Assembly: GCA_023078555.1 (NCBI GenBank)
Contig: CM041200.1
Location: forward strand, 930,001 to 994,000
DNA length: 64,000 nucleotides
Direction: 5' to 3'
From: Ulva prolifera
Taxonomy: Eukaryota; Chlorophyta; Ulvophyceae; Ulvales; Ulvaceae
Shown here: piece after piece, positions 10,183-22,200 of the stretch
Layout: every line of letters begins with the position of its first letter
Numbering within the stretch: position 1 is the stretch's first letter
Translations under genes and position numbers: made by a program
Notes under the pieces: model-generated
What the model was told of the DNA's origin: nothing
The model's database searches: none
What the model saw: only the letters and a program-made list of their open reading frames with translations

Positions 10183-11188
10183 TTGCAAAGCATTAGGAAC
10201 ACGTGTGATTAGCAGTGTAGCCTACCACCCACAGACTGATGGTCAAACTGAAAACTTTCATCGCACGTTGTTGAGTATGCTTCGTGGATTCGTCAACAAG
10301 TACCACTCCAACTGGGAATCATTGATTCCGTCATTACTGTATGCATATCATAATACAATTCATTCTGCTACTGGTTACACCCCACATCAATTGTTGTTTG
10401 GCTGGACGCCTCGGGACTTGCGTGTGCCTCTGTTCCTTGCAGAAGTCACTAAGTATCCCATTGTTGAGCAGTGGTTGCAGAACAGAAAAGAAGATTTGCT
10501 GAAAGCAGGTTTGAGTTTGGAGCATGCCCGTGCAATCATGATTGAGTTGCATAAGGCTGCTGATAATGCTCATGTGTACCATGCTGGAGATCTGGTTAAG
10601 GTTTCCACACGAGTGCTGCCGATGCGTTGTTCTTCTACCCAGAGTGCCAAGTTGCTTCCAAAGTACATTGGGCCCTTCCCTGTCACTGAAGTTGTCAATC
10701 CTGGCGCTATTCGACTGCAGCTGCCTCCTACCTACTCAGCCACTCATGATGTGTTCAGTGTTGCTGATATTCGTCCTTGGTTTACTTTGTCTGAACGTTC
10801 ACTTGATGCTGAATATCCTGCTGTTCATGGACATCCTGCTCTAAACAAAATTGTACAGGTACTTGATCGGAAACGGTTTGGTCGTGCACCATTGCATGCT
10901 GCACCTCACGATCGCCCTGCAACTTATTTTATTGTGAGAATGGATGGCTCAACAGAATGGATTCCATTTCATCGTTTTGTTGAAGATGAAGACAAGCTTT
11001 TAGTCAAGAAGTTTGAATGGAGATTTCCACGCTCGGAGTCTCGCCCATGTGAGCCTGTATCAGCTTATCCAATTGAACAGTATTCTACACCTGAAGACTG
11101 GGACAATGAAGAATCTGATGATGAAGTTGATCTTGTCTTGGCTCGTGAGCTGGATCGTAAATTCGGATTTGCTGGGGTTTATGCTTGA
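10183..11188 (+). pseudogene. gypsy-type integrase C-terminal half and GPF module
   Basis: Continues the integrase broken at 3599 in the same reading phase. It carries the third catalytic residue in DGQTEN, the HPQTDG signature, the downstream LLFG segment, and a GPY/F module (IGPFP near 10668) followed by HDVFSVADIRPW, which is typical of Ty3/gypsy integrases. The tail of about 130 residues ends with an acidic stretch and stop at 11186-11188. I cannot confirm a chromodomain. This half has no frame breaks. Confidence 0.85.
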
Positions 11189-12105
11189 GTGAATGCTTCA
11201 AGATGGATATTTCTTATCTGACGAGAGATGTTTTTGTATGCATTTTTCGTTTCATGTCTCAATATGTACGGACTTGATGGGGACGAGTGATGTGAGTGAT
11301 CTGGTCAGCCCTACATAGTGAGATACATGCATGAGACTTGACTATACACAGGACTCGTGTTGAGACCGTATATAAGGACACTACCTGTTATGTCCTAGGG
11401 GGATTATTACTGTAATTCTGGTCAAGTCATTTCGCCTCACAACACCAACGCTGTGGCAATCTGTCGGGGGTGTTCAAACCAAATTACGGGGTCATTTGCA
11501 TTACAGCATTTGCCAACTGATTATTGCACGAAGTCTAATCAATTCAAGAATGGGTGCGGCACAGCTCTGTGCGCATCTTTGTGCGCATCTTTGAACTTGT
11601 ACTTCGTAAAGTCGCTGCTCTTACAAGAGTCACATATCGTACAGTGCCACTGGTGAGAATTGTTGACCACGCCTTCGTTTTTGTCTTCTCCCGTTCACTA
11701 ATTTGTGATCGTACTTCGTATTCCACCCATGGAAACTCAAGCTGGCGTGCGTGCACTTTGGTATCAGACAACCTTTACCGAACGACAGAGCCGTCCGCAG
11801 CTACTCTTTTCGAACGATGGCACTACGTGCCTAGCCCACCGGGCGGGGTGCGCACTGGGTTTCGCGATTCCGATACATGTGATGTGGTTGCTGTAGCCTC
11901 AACAGGCCCGTCCATGGGGGCGGGGGGCTGCGGAGGTGGCATGTGGGGCCGAGGTGCTGAGGTGGCGGGAGCAGGGCACTGAGGTAGCAGCAACAGCTGT
12001 TCTGTACGTTTTCGGTAGTTGTGAATGTGTGTATGCTCCGAAGAGGGTAGATGGCAGCAGGTGTTGTGGTGGGTGTGCATGCTTCGGACTAGCGTGCCTC
12101 ACAAC
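11189..12105. other. 3' flank of the gypsy-like element, no gene
   Basis: Contains TATATAAGG near 11370 and a purine-rich stretch near 11278-11290, where a polypurine tract and 3' LTR start would be expected, but no partner LTR was found. A 12-bp tandem duplication (TGTGCGCATCTT twice) lies near 11568-11592. Open frames here are short and show no family features. Confidence 0.4.
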
Positions 12106-12134
12106 GGGGGGGGGGGGGGGGGGGGGGGGGGGGG
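12106..12134 (+). repeat. Homopolymer run of 29 G
   Basis: An uninterrupted G run counted from the sequence. It is able to form G-quadruplexes and its length is prone to sequencing or replication slippage. Confidence 0.95.
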
Positions 12135-13887
12135 TCCTTCTCCGGGTTCAAAAGTGTAAGCTTCATTTGCAGCGACTTGTGCTGTGTTTCTCTATGTTGT
12201 GGTGGCCATGGAGTTCCTAGCAAGGGACAGAGGGTGTGGGCCAGAGTGTGCAAGCTTCTGTTGCGATCACTTGTGTTCTCCTGCGATCAGATGACATGTG
12301 TCCATGTGCAGAGAATGTAGGCCTGAATGTGCATGCCTCAAGCACCGCAGTGCTGCTGCTGGTGTGACAATGTGTCCGGAATCAATGTGTTGCCTGTAGC
12401 TATTCCATCGTTCCCTACTTTGATCGGTCTGCTTGTTTTGCCATCAGTGCCAATTGTGCTACCGAGGCGACTGGCCAGATCTCTGCTGTGAGGTGCTGCA
12501 GCAAAACGTGGTGGTAAACAGACTGTATCTCTGAGATATGTTGTGTCACGGAGCGGCTCAGTGAAATAGCGAATTGTGGCCGTCGGCAGACCGCCCATGC
12601 TTGTGAGATGCAGCAACAATTTGCAGTCGAGAGTTCACATGTCATTTGTCGAGAGCTTGTGCAGCTGTGTGCGCAGCGGTGGTGCATCGTCGCAACAGCG
12701 ACGGTACATGCCCCTGGAATAGCAACGCAGCGTATCGCTTCTCCAGCTACATGTCTGCAGCAGAAAGGTATCTGTCCTGAGCAAACAATCGATGATAAGT
12801 TGCATCTGGCGTTCTTTGTAGCTGGTACGCTGGGACAGCGACGTCATGCTGCTGTGCTAGCAGCCGAGCAGAGGAAACGGCACATTCCAATGCGGTGAGA
12901 TGCATATGAGCCTCGTTTCCTTGCTCCAGAGATCTCTGCGAGTGTATATCTCGGCGAGGCGGTGCACAGCAAAGGAGAGCTGCCAGGCGTCGCGGGCGAT
13001 ACAGAGCGGTTGCATTATCGACAGCTCTGGGCGGAGCATACAGTTGTGACAATAGGACGTAAAAAATACTCGATGCAGCATGGCCACACGATCGACAGGG
13101 CTGCATACAGCAAGAGTGTGATTTGTGACAGCATACCCGGACCATCAGTCTGAAGATGGCTGCCAATCGAACTTCATCGGAGCCAGACCAGGGCAGGCAT
13201 CCGCAGCATTTACAGCTGCTTGAGATCTAGAAGATATCCTCTGCAAGCTGTGCGCGGTTGGATTCGCACACAGCAGGCATTCAGCACGGCTCACAGCGCG
13301 CACAGAGCATCGTCGACTACAACGCTACAACGCCGTTTGTGAACTATAGAATCTCGGCAGCTACATGTGCAGCTGCAAAGTTTGTCTGATCGGTGAAAGC
13401 AACCGTCCGTGCCAAGTCTGCTCGGCGGCCGGTACGCCGGGACATGAACGGGCTGCACCGCTGTCCTGCTGTGACAGCATGTTGAAGCATGCAGCAAAAT
13501 TAATTGTGTACCCGTTTCCGGCTGTGTCGCTGCACGTCCGCACGCTACAGGTGTCGCGCAGATCTGTCGAGGAACGATTCCGGAACAGTGGATCATGTAC
13601 GCGGTCGACGCGGCGCCAGGGGGCGATCTCTACACTAAAAGCGCGTGGAATCGGTGGCGAGGGGTGCGATCCGACACGTGGGGAGGGGGCGGAGCCTCTA
13701 AGGCCCGGTGGGCAACAACTGGCTTCGTTCCTGTCTTTGTCAGCTGCTGATGAAGCATTATCATGATTATCATGATCAGCTGTGCGCTTGGGCACTCGGC
13801 CGGTAAACCCGAAGTTATGCAAGGTCATTCTCGCAACACTCAAGCAACAGGTAACGCCGATGTCAGAAATAGTTCATTCCGTTTAGT
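12135..13887. other. Gene-poor stretch
   Basis: Open frames up to about 160 codons occur on both strands (for example 13361-13843 minus), but none shows a recognisable domain or convincing splice continuation. I see no RNA gene or long repeat. Confidence 0.35.
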
Positions 13888-14110
13888 GTTCTTCTGGCCG
13901 GACCAGGCCCGACAAGCTGTCGGGACTCCCGAGTCTTGACCAGGCCCGCCGAGCTGTCGGAATTATGTCGGGGTTCCCGCCATGCCTCGGTGGCGGCCGG
14001 CGGGCTTCGCCCGCCAGCCCCCCCGTGGCTTGACGGGAAAACCGATGGCTCGCTTCGCTGGCCATCGGTTTTTTCGCCTTTTTTTCAATTTTTGTCGGGA
14101 AACCGATCGG
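13888..14110. repeat. GC-rich hairpin and repeat cluster resembling organelle intergenic DNA
   Basis: Two imperfect copies of a GACCAGGCCCG...GAGCTGTCGG-type unit (near 13900 and 13938) precede two perfect hairpins. The first is GGCGGGC-TTC-GCCCGCC at 13999-14015. The second has a 12-bp stem at 14038-14049 and 14061-14072, with an 11-base loop rich in TCGCTTCGC, followed by a T run. Such TTCGC-centred palindromes are common in GC-rich organelle intergenic DNA of trebouxiophyte algae, and the second hairpin has the form of a bacterial-type terminator. Confidence 0.6.
14038..14074 (+). terminator. Intrinsic-terminator-like hairpin with T tract
   Basis: The 12-bp perfect stem AAAACCGATGGC/GCCATCGGTTTT runs into six T, with another seven T a few bases later. 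In a nuclear context this is unlikely to act as a terminator; the form suggests organelle or bacterial ancestry. Confidence 0.45.
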
Positions 14111-16338
14111 TCTGTAGAGCACTGGCAACAGCGACGAGAAGCCGGACGAGACAACGCAATTAATGTCGTAAAAATTTTTTTTTTGGGACAGACTCTGACG
14201 ACTCTTTAAATTACATACGGTATGCATCTTATGATGAAATTCGTTAATCGTTAGATTCGTGAAGGGGCGCTGTCGCTCCTTGTCAGGGGCGTGAGGATGT
14301 CAACAAAACACTCGGGCATTTTGTGCTCGCTGCGGAAAATCTCGAAAACTGCAGAATATACCGGCACAAAAATCATGACGTTAAGAAAACAATGTTGAAC
14401 TAAACGTATCGGTGTCACGCCCAGGCCACTCGAAGGAAGTCAGCCAGAGCGAAGCAGAGTGCGGGGCTGCTCGGAGCATACGCTGTCAAAATGGCTGCAA
14501 GCCAGAGAGCCACAGAAAGTAGATCTACTCGGGCAGGAAAGACTGCAGGGATACTGGTGTCAACTGTCGCGGATGCGAGTACCAGATGCATTTTCTGCGG
14601 CCCCTCGTGAATAGCAATTCTGCGACAACAGCCTAGGAACAGAATGTCGACATCGATCACATGGTGAGGTTGCTGGAGAGCGGGATATAGACTATATGGT
14701 TTTCGCACAATGTAGCAGTGGTGTTTGTGTAATTGTTGTGTGCACGTCATGACCAGGCACCCTTGCGCCAACGCTTATCACACGTCATCGATATCTTGAT
14801 TCCTATTGACGTGATCAATTACTGCTATCCGCTGGCGGTGACAGGATGGGTCATGGGCAGTGCAATTGTATCGATTTACAACATGCAAGCCGATCGGCTG
14901 ATGCGTGGAGGCCTTATTTGCTTAAACAAAAGTTAAATGCTTGTTTGAAGCTGCAATGCCAAGATACGACATGCTTGTGAGCAACGCAGCCGCTCAACGG
15001 TCCGGCGACGCCACAGCGGCACCGGGACGCATCAAACTGTTCGCCGTGCAGGTAGCGAATCGGAAGACAACAACACACTGTGGCTTCGCTGCGCTTTTGC
15101 TGCTGTCCTGATGCTCTTGAATGGAATTTGGACGTGACTGTACGCTAGCGAGGGTGGCGTGGTGACCACAGCGGTGTAAGAAAAACACGGGGGGCGCCCG
15201 GGCGTTGAGCACGCACGAATCCCGGTCCTGGATATGCTGCATGCTGACGTCAGCTCTGAGTCAGCGCGTGCTGTCCTGACAAGTGCTGCTCCTCCCCTCG
15301 AGCGCGGCAGGATTCGCCGGCAATGGCAGCTTTACGTATTGACCATGGAAAGTGAAGAGCATGTGGCGTCAAGCGTGCAACAAAAATTGTGTGGTCACCA
15401 TTACAATGCTCCAAATTTATTCGGGCCTCATTCCTCCATTTGTCCAACGGCGTGACTACAATACTTCGGGTGTCTTTCACGGCATCATGCAGGCTTCAGC
15501 TCTGACACGCTGTGGGTTGCAGTCGCACACTTGAACTGTTGTGTCATCCTTTGATGCTTCACTTCTTGAATTTTCTGTCGCTTCACAAGGGATTGGGCCG
15601 CTTAACTGAGGGAACCGTCTGTGCGATTGCCTGGCCGGTTCAAATATGACACGTTCACGTTCTTGCTGCCTGAAGAGCCCCAGACTGAAAACCGCATCCA
15701 AAACCGCGTCATTAGCCAAAGTACCAAGTCTTCTATTCGAAATCGAGGTTCGACCCCAAATCACATGAACTCCCGAGAATGTCGACTGAATCGGAAGCAG
15801 CGGTCCCTCCCGAAAATTGCAGCGCTACACAATTCACTAGCTAGGTTAGGAACCTGCTTTTCAAATGATGAGTGCTGCGGGATGCATGCCAAGGTTGCGG
15901 CAGCAGCGCTCGTCTTGGCTCCAGCCGGGGTTGGTGCAATGCCGGTCGGCGCAAGCGCTCCAACCGGGCGTCGATGGGTGGGATATCAGAAAGTGCACCC
16001 GCCCGAAGCTAACATGAGTTACTATCATGGTGTTGACGGCACTTCATGGATGCCCTGTAACGCCCGAGGCTAAACTCGCAGCCATGGTGTGAACTTCCGG
16101 GATCAAGACTGCATTGCGTGCAGTTGGGAGAGAACAGTGCTGAACCGACCGACGACGACGTCCCGGGCACACCTCTGGCTGTAACGCTGGTCACAACGGT
16201 GTTACGCGCAACGTCTGAGTTCCACCGGCAGGTACGACGCTTGGTTGTGATAGGCTGCAGATTCAGCTGAGGTAACAGAATCTTTGGCATTACCCGTCTC
16301 GTCACGCTAGAATGTGAAAGCACTTCATGTTGTTGTAG
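14111..16338. other. Gene-poor stretch upstream of the DUF506 exon
   Basis: No gene can be supported. A minus frame at 14415-14771 ends in a hydrophobic segment, and a plus frame lies at 15621-16073; neither has a recognisable domain. Missing 5' exons of the DUF506 gene should lie near the right end. Confidence 0.3.
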
Positions 16339-17276
16339 CTTAAACGAGACATCCAAAAGATTGTGCAACAGCAAGCGCATGCGACGTCCGTTATGGCTGA
16401 ACGACTCAGATCAATGGGATATCAAGTGCTGATGCACACAACCAGGGAGCCTGGCTCCTACGCCAAATGCCTGAATTCACTGCGGCACACATCTTTAGCT
16501 GTTACGGGAGCTGGTGGTACGGGAACTTCAATACATGCGGGAATGGGTTTTCATCTGTGCTGTCTGTCGTGTCATCTGACCCCTTGTGGTTGCCCTGTTT
16601 GTACACTGAGATTGTTCTGCTTCCACACTGGGGATCAGCACGACCAAATGCAGTGTCGATTTCTCAAATTCTGATCAGAATATGAGGTCATGTCTGATGT
16701 GGATGTTGGTCACCGGCAGCTGGAGCTTGGGTGTCCTACTGGTATGAAGTCATTGTGGGTTCTGATGTGTTGTTTCGAGCTGCAGGGCTTGTCCGTGACC
16801 CTATCATAGTTGATCCATTCTTCCGCGACCAATTCGAGATGGCCAAGGCGACGCCACAGTACCTGCGATTAATTCAGTCCCTTCCCGAGGTCATTGCCTG
16901 CACTGAGAGCCAGCTTCGACAGTTAGTCAAAATTGTTTGTAGAGAGATGCATGAAGTGTTCACTAGGCGGGGGATTTGTATTCCGCCGTGGCGAAGCAAG
17001 GATTCATTGCTTTCTAAATGGAAGTTACCTGCTGCGGCGCACCCAGGCCGCGACCTGGTGGAGGCGCTGCCGTGCCCAGCAATGCAGTCATCAGCACTAT
17101 GCACCGCAGCCAACACATGCATGCCAGTGCAAGGGCCAGGGCTGCACCTGACTGCGTGTGTGCCCTCTGTCCATGCGGAGCGTACTCCGGTGACTGTCTG
17201 TTGTGTAGCACCGAAACAAGTGCGTAACAGTGTGCATTGTAAACGGCAACTGCAAGCATGCCAGTCTTCAGCATGA
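16339..17276 (+). CDS. DUF506 (PDDEXK-like) family protein, 3' exons
   Basis: Two exons show the conserved C-terminal part of the plant/algal DUF506 family, a PDDEXK-nuclease-like family of unknown function. The first begins after a TTGTTGTAG acceptor at 16339 and reads LKRDIQ...ERLRSMGYQV, matching the family's GY segment. The second, opening near 16713-16730, has VSYWYEVIVG, then IIVDPFFRDQFEMA, a LPEVI segment and PPWR....LSKW at its end, the family's most conserved block. The stop is at 17274-17276, after a weakly conserved tail. The donor of the first exon is unclear (near 16512) and earlier exons, including the start, were not found. The family call is firm; biochemical function is not known. 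Confidence 0.75.
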
Positions 17277-18003
17277 GCCATGCTGACGCATGCATCCAGG
17301 CTCTTGTTATGCGACGCAGGAGGTATGGGTCATTGAATTAGTGCTCGGCAGGCTGAGCTCAGGAGGTAGATTCGAATTAAGTCTGCTGTTGGCAGGCACA
17401 CAGGGGCTAGAGGTGAGATAAGTTGGCAGGCAGCAATGACAGGTTTCATTTCGAGGAATCAGGGGGTGCCTGTGCAGCGCACAGGTGACTTCGGCAGAGA
17501 GTGTTTCTTTTGAGCTGGCAGTCTTCCCATTCGCAGTGGGTACGAGATGCAGATGGGCATTGACAAGACTGTAACATGCCGTATACGTGTTCAACGTGCC
17601 CATGAATATGCATGTGCTGGCGTTACTCTGGCGTGTACCCTCACCGAAGTATTATCGTCAGTTTCCATCTTTAACTGATCATGCAGGTCAAGCTCTTGGG
17701 TATGTTTCTGCTCTGCCATCTCGGATAAACTGCATGTGTCCATGTAGGCCACCAACATAGGGCCCACGACACAGACAAGGTTTGATGTTTTGTCGCAAAT
17801 GGCATATCGCTGGTGCTGGGGAATCTTCTCGTGGGCTGTATTATGCATCAGCGAAGGTGAGAGTGTGTTGAAATCTCATGAAAACAGTTCTGTACATAAC
17901 ACGAGTATCGTTTGGTCTATGTGATGTCCCAGCCTATGCTTCCGACTGCTTCCACACGAGTTCAGATGAATAGCAAGTCTACAGTAATCACGATATCATC
18001 AGT
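17277..18003. other. Intergenic, no gene seen
   Basis: 3' flank of the DUF506 gene. A TGTAA occurs near 17570. The frames are short and featureless. Confidence 0.4.
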
Positions 18004-18480
18004 GTGTGTTACAAGGACAAAGCAAGGCAGGTAGCACCGCGAGCAGCAACCAGGGAAACCGCACACCACGCAACAAGCCACACCACGCAACAAGCCACAT
18101 GCAGCACACACCAACACACCCACGCAACGTCAGCACCTGCGCCGGCCACGACCACACAGCCACACACACGACCGAACCCACCCAGCAATACACACACAAG
18201 CCTCCCACCCAACACCCACAAGCACACCCACACGCCCACCCCCACCCGGCCAACCAGCCAGGCGCAAGAGCCCAGGAAGCTCACATGCAACCAAGGCCGC
18301 CGAGCACAGAAACAGCGAAACCCCAACAACAACCCCCACCCCACGGAGGCCCCCGCCTCCCCCAGCACAACCCCCCTCCGCCCAGCCCCAGCACACCACC
18401 CCGCCCACCCGCGAACACATACCCACTACCCCAAAGACCAGCCCAGCCTGCCCAAACCACCTGGCCGCGCCCCAATGGCG
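18004..18480 (+). repeat. A/C-rich low-complexity tract
   Basis: For nearly 480 bases the plus strand is almost all A and C, with scattered G and very little T (runs such as CACACCAACACACCCACGC). The long frames here (18004-18930 plus; several minus) are products of this composition, giving Pro/Thr/His-rich translations with no domain. The minus strand is a G/T-rich counterpart with many G triplets. Confidence 0.8.
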
Positions 18481-19225
18481 GGTCACATGCAGACATACGG
18501 GGAAGACAGCGGCAAAGCGCGGCACAGCAGAGGCGCCACCACGACAAAGCGGACGAGGCCGCGAGCGCACGCAACGACGACCGCCCATCAGGCAGCCCAG
18601 GCGGGCGTGCAGCGCCGCTCAGGCCGGGTGGCCTGTGAGCGGCGTGAAGTCATCGGACGGGACTGCCAGCCCCGTCAAAACTGCCTTGCCCGCATGGCGT
18701 GCCATCAGCGGGGCAGCGGCGCGCACCTGCCGAGCCACCGCGCACCTGCCGAGCCACCGCGCGGCACAGCGTCGTGGACAGGTCACGCATCGCATTCTCC
18801 AAGAACAGCCGCCGACATCATCAGTGTGAGCGTCAGCATAGGTCATTCTAACCCTGACATGACAGCGTCACAGCACGCGGAACTGCTTGCCCCGGAGGCA
18901 CTGAATTTGCATGGGAATAGAGAAAAATAGACCCACATAGATGTATTCGAGTGCACACTCTGGAAAACCTTACGCTGGCATCTCATCCCATTGCTGCTGC
19001 TTTCACCACTCCCAGAACATATGCTGGATTTTCAGGCACAGCCGCTCAGATTCGCAACAGAGAATGCATCCTTGAATCTGCGTGATCTCGGTTGGATAAT
19101 CAGTACCCATTTATCCACATGGCTGAGCATGCCTTATGTATTTTTGTACTATGCAGTTCAGATCCCAGGTACTGGTAGACAAAAACGTGCAGGTAACTGC
19201 GCTATACTCTTCCAACGAGAAACTA
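18481..19225. other. Intergenic, no gene seen
   Basis: Contains a perfect 19-bp tandem duplication (18721-18758). Ends at the stop codon of the minus-strand aminopeptidase gene, so part is its 3' UTR. Confidence 0.4.
18721..18758. repeat. 19-bp tandem duplication
   Basis: The unit GCGCACCTGCCGAGCCACC occurs twice in a row. Confidence 0.9.
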
Positions 19226-22200
19226 TCATGCACTCACAGTTTTTGACACAATCTCATGCACATTCTCTGAAAGGCCTTCATACGCAAGGATACGTTTCAA
19301 CTGCTTCTGGATGAGGGCTTGTCGCCTCTGATCCAGCTGTTGACACGCAGTGAACGCGCTGGCAATGCGGGCTGCGACTTGATGATTGACACTGTCCACC
19401 TTCAACACCATGTCTGCAATGAACTCGTAGCCACTGCCATCGCTTGCGTGGAAGTTCACAGCGCTGCGCGATGTCCCAAGCAGTAGAGAGTAGCAGCAAT
19501 TTGGATTGGTGATCTTGAAAGCAGGGTGAGATATGAGCTCCCTGACCCGGCCAAGATTGCCCGGCACACCAGACATGGAATTCATGGTGAGCCACTTGAG
19601 TACAACCAGCTCTTCATGTTGCCACTTCTCATAGAATTTATCAAGCATCTCGGTCCGCTGCGTGCAGTCAATATCGAGGACAGCGGAGATTGCTGCAGTC
19701 GTGTCTGTCATGTTGTCTGCGGCATGGAATCGATCCAGTGCGTCCACCAGGAATCGCTCCTCGCCGGTGGAACACAGGAGTGCAAGGGCTGTGTTCTTGT
19801 ATGCGCGCTGTGCAACTGCAGCTGGCACCACGGAGAATGGCTCGCCTGGAGGGATGTCGTTATCCTTCAGCACCTGAACATGCATAGCGGGTGTTGGCTT
19901 CCTTGAGTCAGCGACGGAGAGCTGCGCCACATAAATGAGGATCACCACTGCAGGGTCACACTGACCCACATCATCCCAAAAGACTGGAATGACACAATTT
20001 TCAACACGGGATTTTCTGCACAACTCAGAGCAGTCAGCGTGTACATCACATAAGGGCACTTGGGGCAAAAATTGGGCCTGACAGGCATGAGGACATGCAG
20101 GTCTGTAGGCAACCCTTCTGGCAGATGGATGGCGTGCCTGCAGGAGCTCTGGCATGAGCTGCTGCGCGATGGTGCGGCGGACATAGCCCCGCACGCCATG
20201 CACAACGACGGGATCCGCCTCGGGGATGCTCTGCACGAGTTCGCTCTGGCTTGGCAGGGCAAGGGTCATCGTGGCAAGGGATCCATCGATGTCCCTCGTG
20301 GTCAGGATGCTGCGGTACGCATCAATCAGCCGCTGCGAGACGCCACCGGCGGCAGTTAGAGTGCTCTGCAGGTCACTGGAGCCGCCGGCAGCCATGGCGG
20401 CGTTGTACAGCGACAGTAGCAGGCCCCTCGCCAGCCGCTGCGCAGCGTCCCACCTGAAGGCATGCGCACAAAAAGTTAAATATCTGCACATGCGTGCAAA
20501 CGCCCTTAGTGTCGTTGAAGACAGGCTGGCAACCGAGGGCAAGTCCACGGGCCGTTCCGCAACACCTGTGCTCCGCATGCAAACCTAGTTTACACGCGTG
20601 ATTGAGACACCCAGTTATGAAGGAACAGCGGCAATGCAGGGGAGGGCAGCGACATAGCTACATGTAAGGGAGGGCACAAGGCGGAGCACACTTGTTGAAT
20701 GCATCCGTGTCATGTGCCATCAAAAACGTGAGGTCTTCATCTGTTTGCCCGTCGATGGTCATGGTCACTGGTGCACTGAAATTGCGCAGCAGTGAAGGCA
20801 CGGGCTGTGCCGTCACTCCTGAGAGCACAAACGTATTAGACGCCTCGTCTGCCAACAGCACAGCGCTTTTGTCATCTCCATGCCGCGCAAACTTGCCCTC
20901 ATGGACGGTGAATGGCAGCTCAGCACCGTCAGGGCCAAGCAGGCCCAGCCCGATGGGAATGAGCACTGGGACCTTGTCAGGCTGGCCGTTGGTCGGGGGG
21001 GTGCTTTGCTGCGTGGTGATCGTGTACGTCTGAGCAGATGCGTCATACTTGGTTGACACGGTCAGCTGCGGTGTGCCTGCCTGGCCGTACCACCGGCTGA
21101 GGGCGGAGAGGTCGGCATCGTTCGCGTCGGACATGGCCGCAAGGAAGTCGTCGCATGTCACGGCGCACCCATCGTGGCGCTTGAAGTACAGGTCCATACC
21201 CTTGCGGAAGCCATCGCGGCCCAGGATCGTCTCGTACATGCGAATGACCTCACAGCCCTGCACAAAACTCATGTCACTGCCGCACAGCCAAAAGATGCCA
21301 TGCCATGCGCTGACCGCCACTTGGATTGTGATTGAGCAGCACGGGGGGGGAGATGCTGCGTCCATGACTGTCCAGCACACAGTAATATTCTGTGCCTGCA
21401 TGTTTTCTGAGCATTGGTCCATGGTGAATTTTGTCACTCGGGTGCCCCCAGCTTGTGTGCCGCTGCACATGCCACACAGCCCTGGCTCACCTTCCCAAGG
21501 CCACCTGGACCAGAATTTACCGCATACCATTGCAGAGCCTCTTTGCGCGATGTTGAGACTCTCAACATCGCATTACTGTGCAGGCAAAAATGACAGGGTA
21601 TGCAGCACAGGCTGCACCACATGCTTCCCCCACACGCCGACATCATTAACACATGTTGCTGTACCCCTGCTGTACCCCGGACTTCGGTCCACAAGCCATA
21701 CATTCGACTGCTCTCTTCAACTGTGTGCCATACATTCACTCATGGCGGTTGACCCTGCCTCTCCAGCACAGTATATATATGATTCAGATGTCGCACTGCA
21801 GGGGGTGCGCAGGCGGAACCCAAGGGCGTTGATGGCAAGGTTCGGCACCTTCTCATACACGGTGACGGTGTAGAAGTTGTCCATCTTGACATACTCGTCT
21901 GGGCGGATGGCGTGCGCCATGGGGCCTGCATCCTGTGCAAATTGGGCTGTACGCATCATCGTGACATCTTCGATACGCTTCACGGCACGCGACGTCATGT
22001 CTGAAGTGAACTCAGAGTCCCGGTACACTGTCAGTCCCTCCTTCAGCGTCAGCTGGAACCAGTCGCGGCATGTCACTCGGTTGCCTGCACATCCATTGTC
22101 TCTTCACTGGCATAGTCTCTCACACGTCGTGATCTACTGTGCAGTGGATCACGGGCCAGTAGCATCTGCCGCAAACACCTTCATAACACCCTGCCATATG

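Larger units (their letters stand above)
863..11188 (+). mobile_element. Degenerate Ty3/gypsy-like LTR retrotransposon, interrupted by a copia element
   Basis: The plus-strand order gag (CCHC knuckle), protease remnant, reverse transcriptase (YLDD), RNase H fragment, integrase and GPF module is Ty3/gypsy order, with integrase last. The coding sequence is broken by several frame changes and internal deletions, and a copia element sits inside the integrase at 3600-10177. The two integrase halves are in the same frame across the insertion: the target duplication GAGCT reads through, so the copia element landed in a contiguous integrase. No LTR pair was found. A TATATAAGG at about 11370 in the 3' flank could belong to a 3' LTR. 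The element is non-autonomous and older than its insertion. Confidence 0.88.

Noticed and set aside
11278-11560. Possible 3' LTR of the gypsy-like element
   Set aside because: A purine stretch and TATATAAGG are present, but no matching 5' copy is visible at 249-862, so I do not call an LTR.
13361-13843. 160-codon minus frame
   Set aside because: No recognisable motif, no splice partners, and the opposite strand is similarly open.
15720-15765. GAGGTTCGACCCC, resembling the T arm of a tRNA
   Set aside because: The flanking bases do not pair into a T stem on either strand, and no acceptor, D or anticodon arms fit around it.
18004-18930. Long plus frame (308 codons) and overlapping minus frames
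   Set aside because: They follow from the A/C-rich composition; the translations are Pro/Thr/His low complexity without domains.
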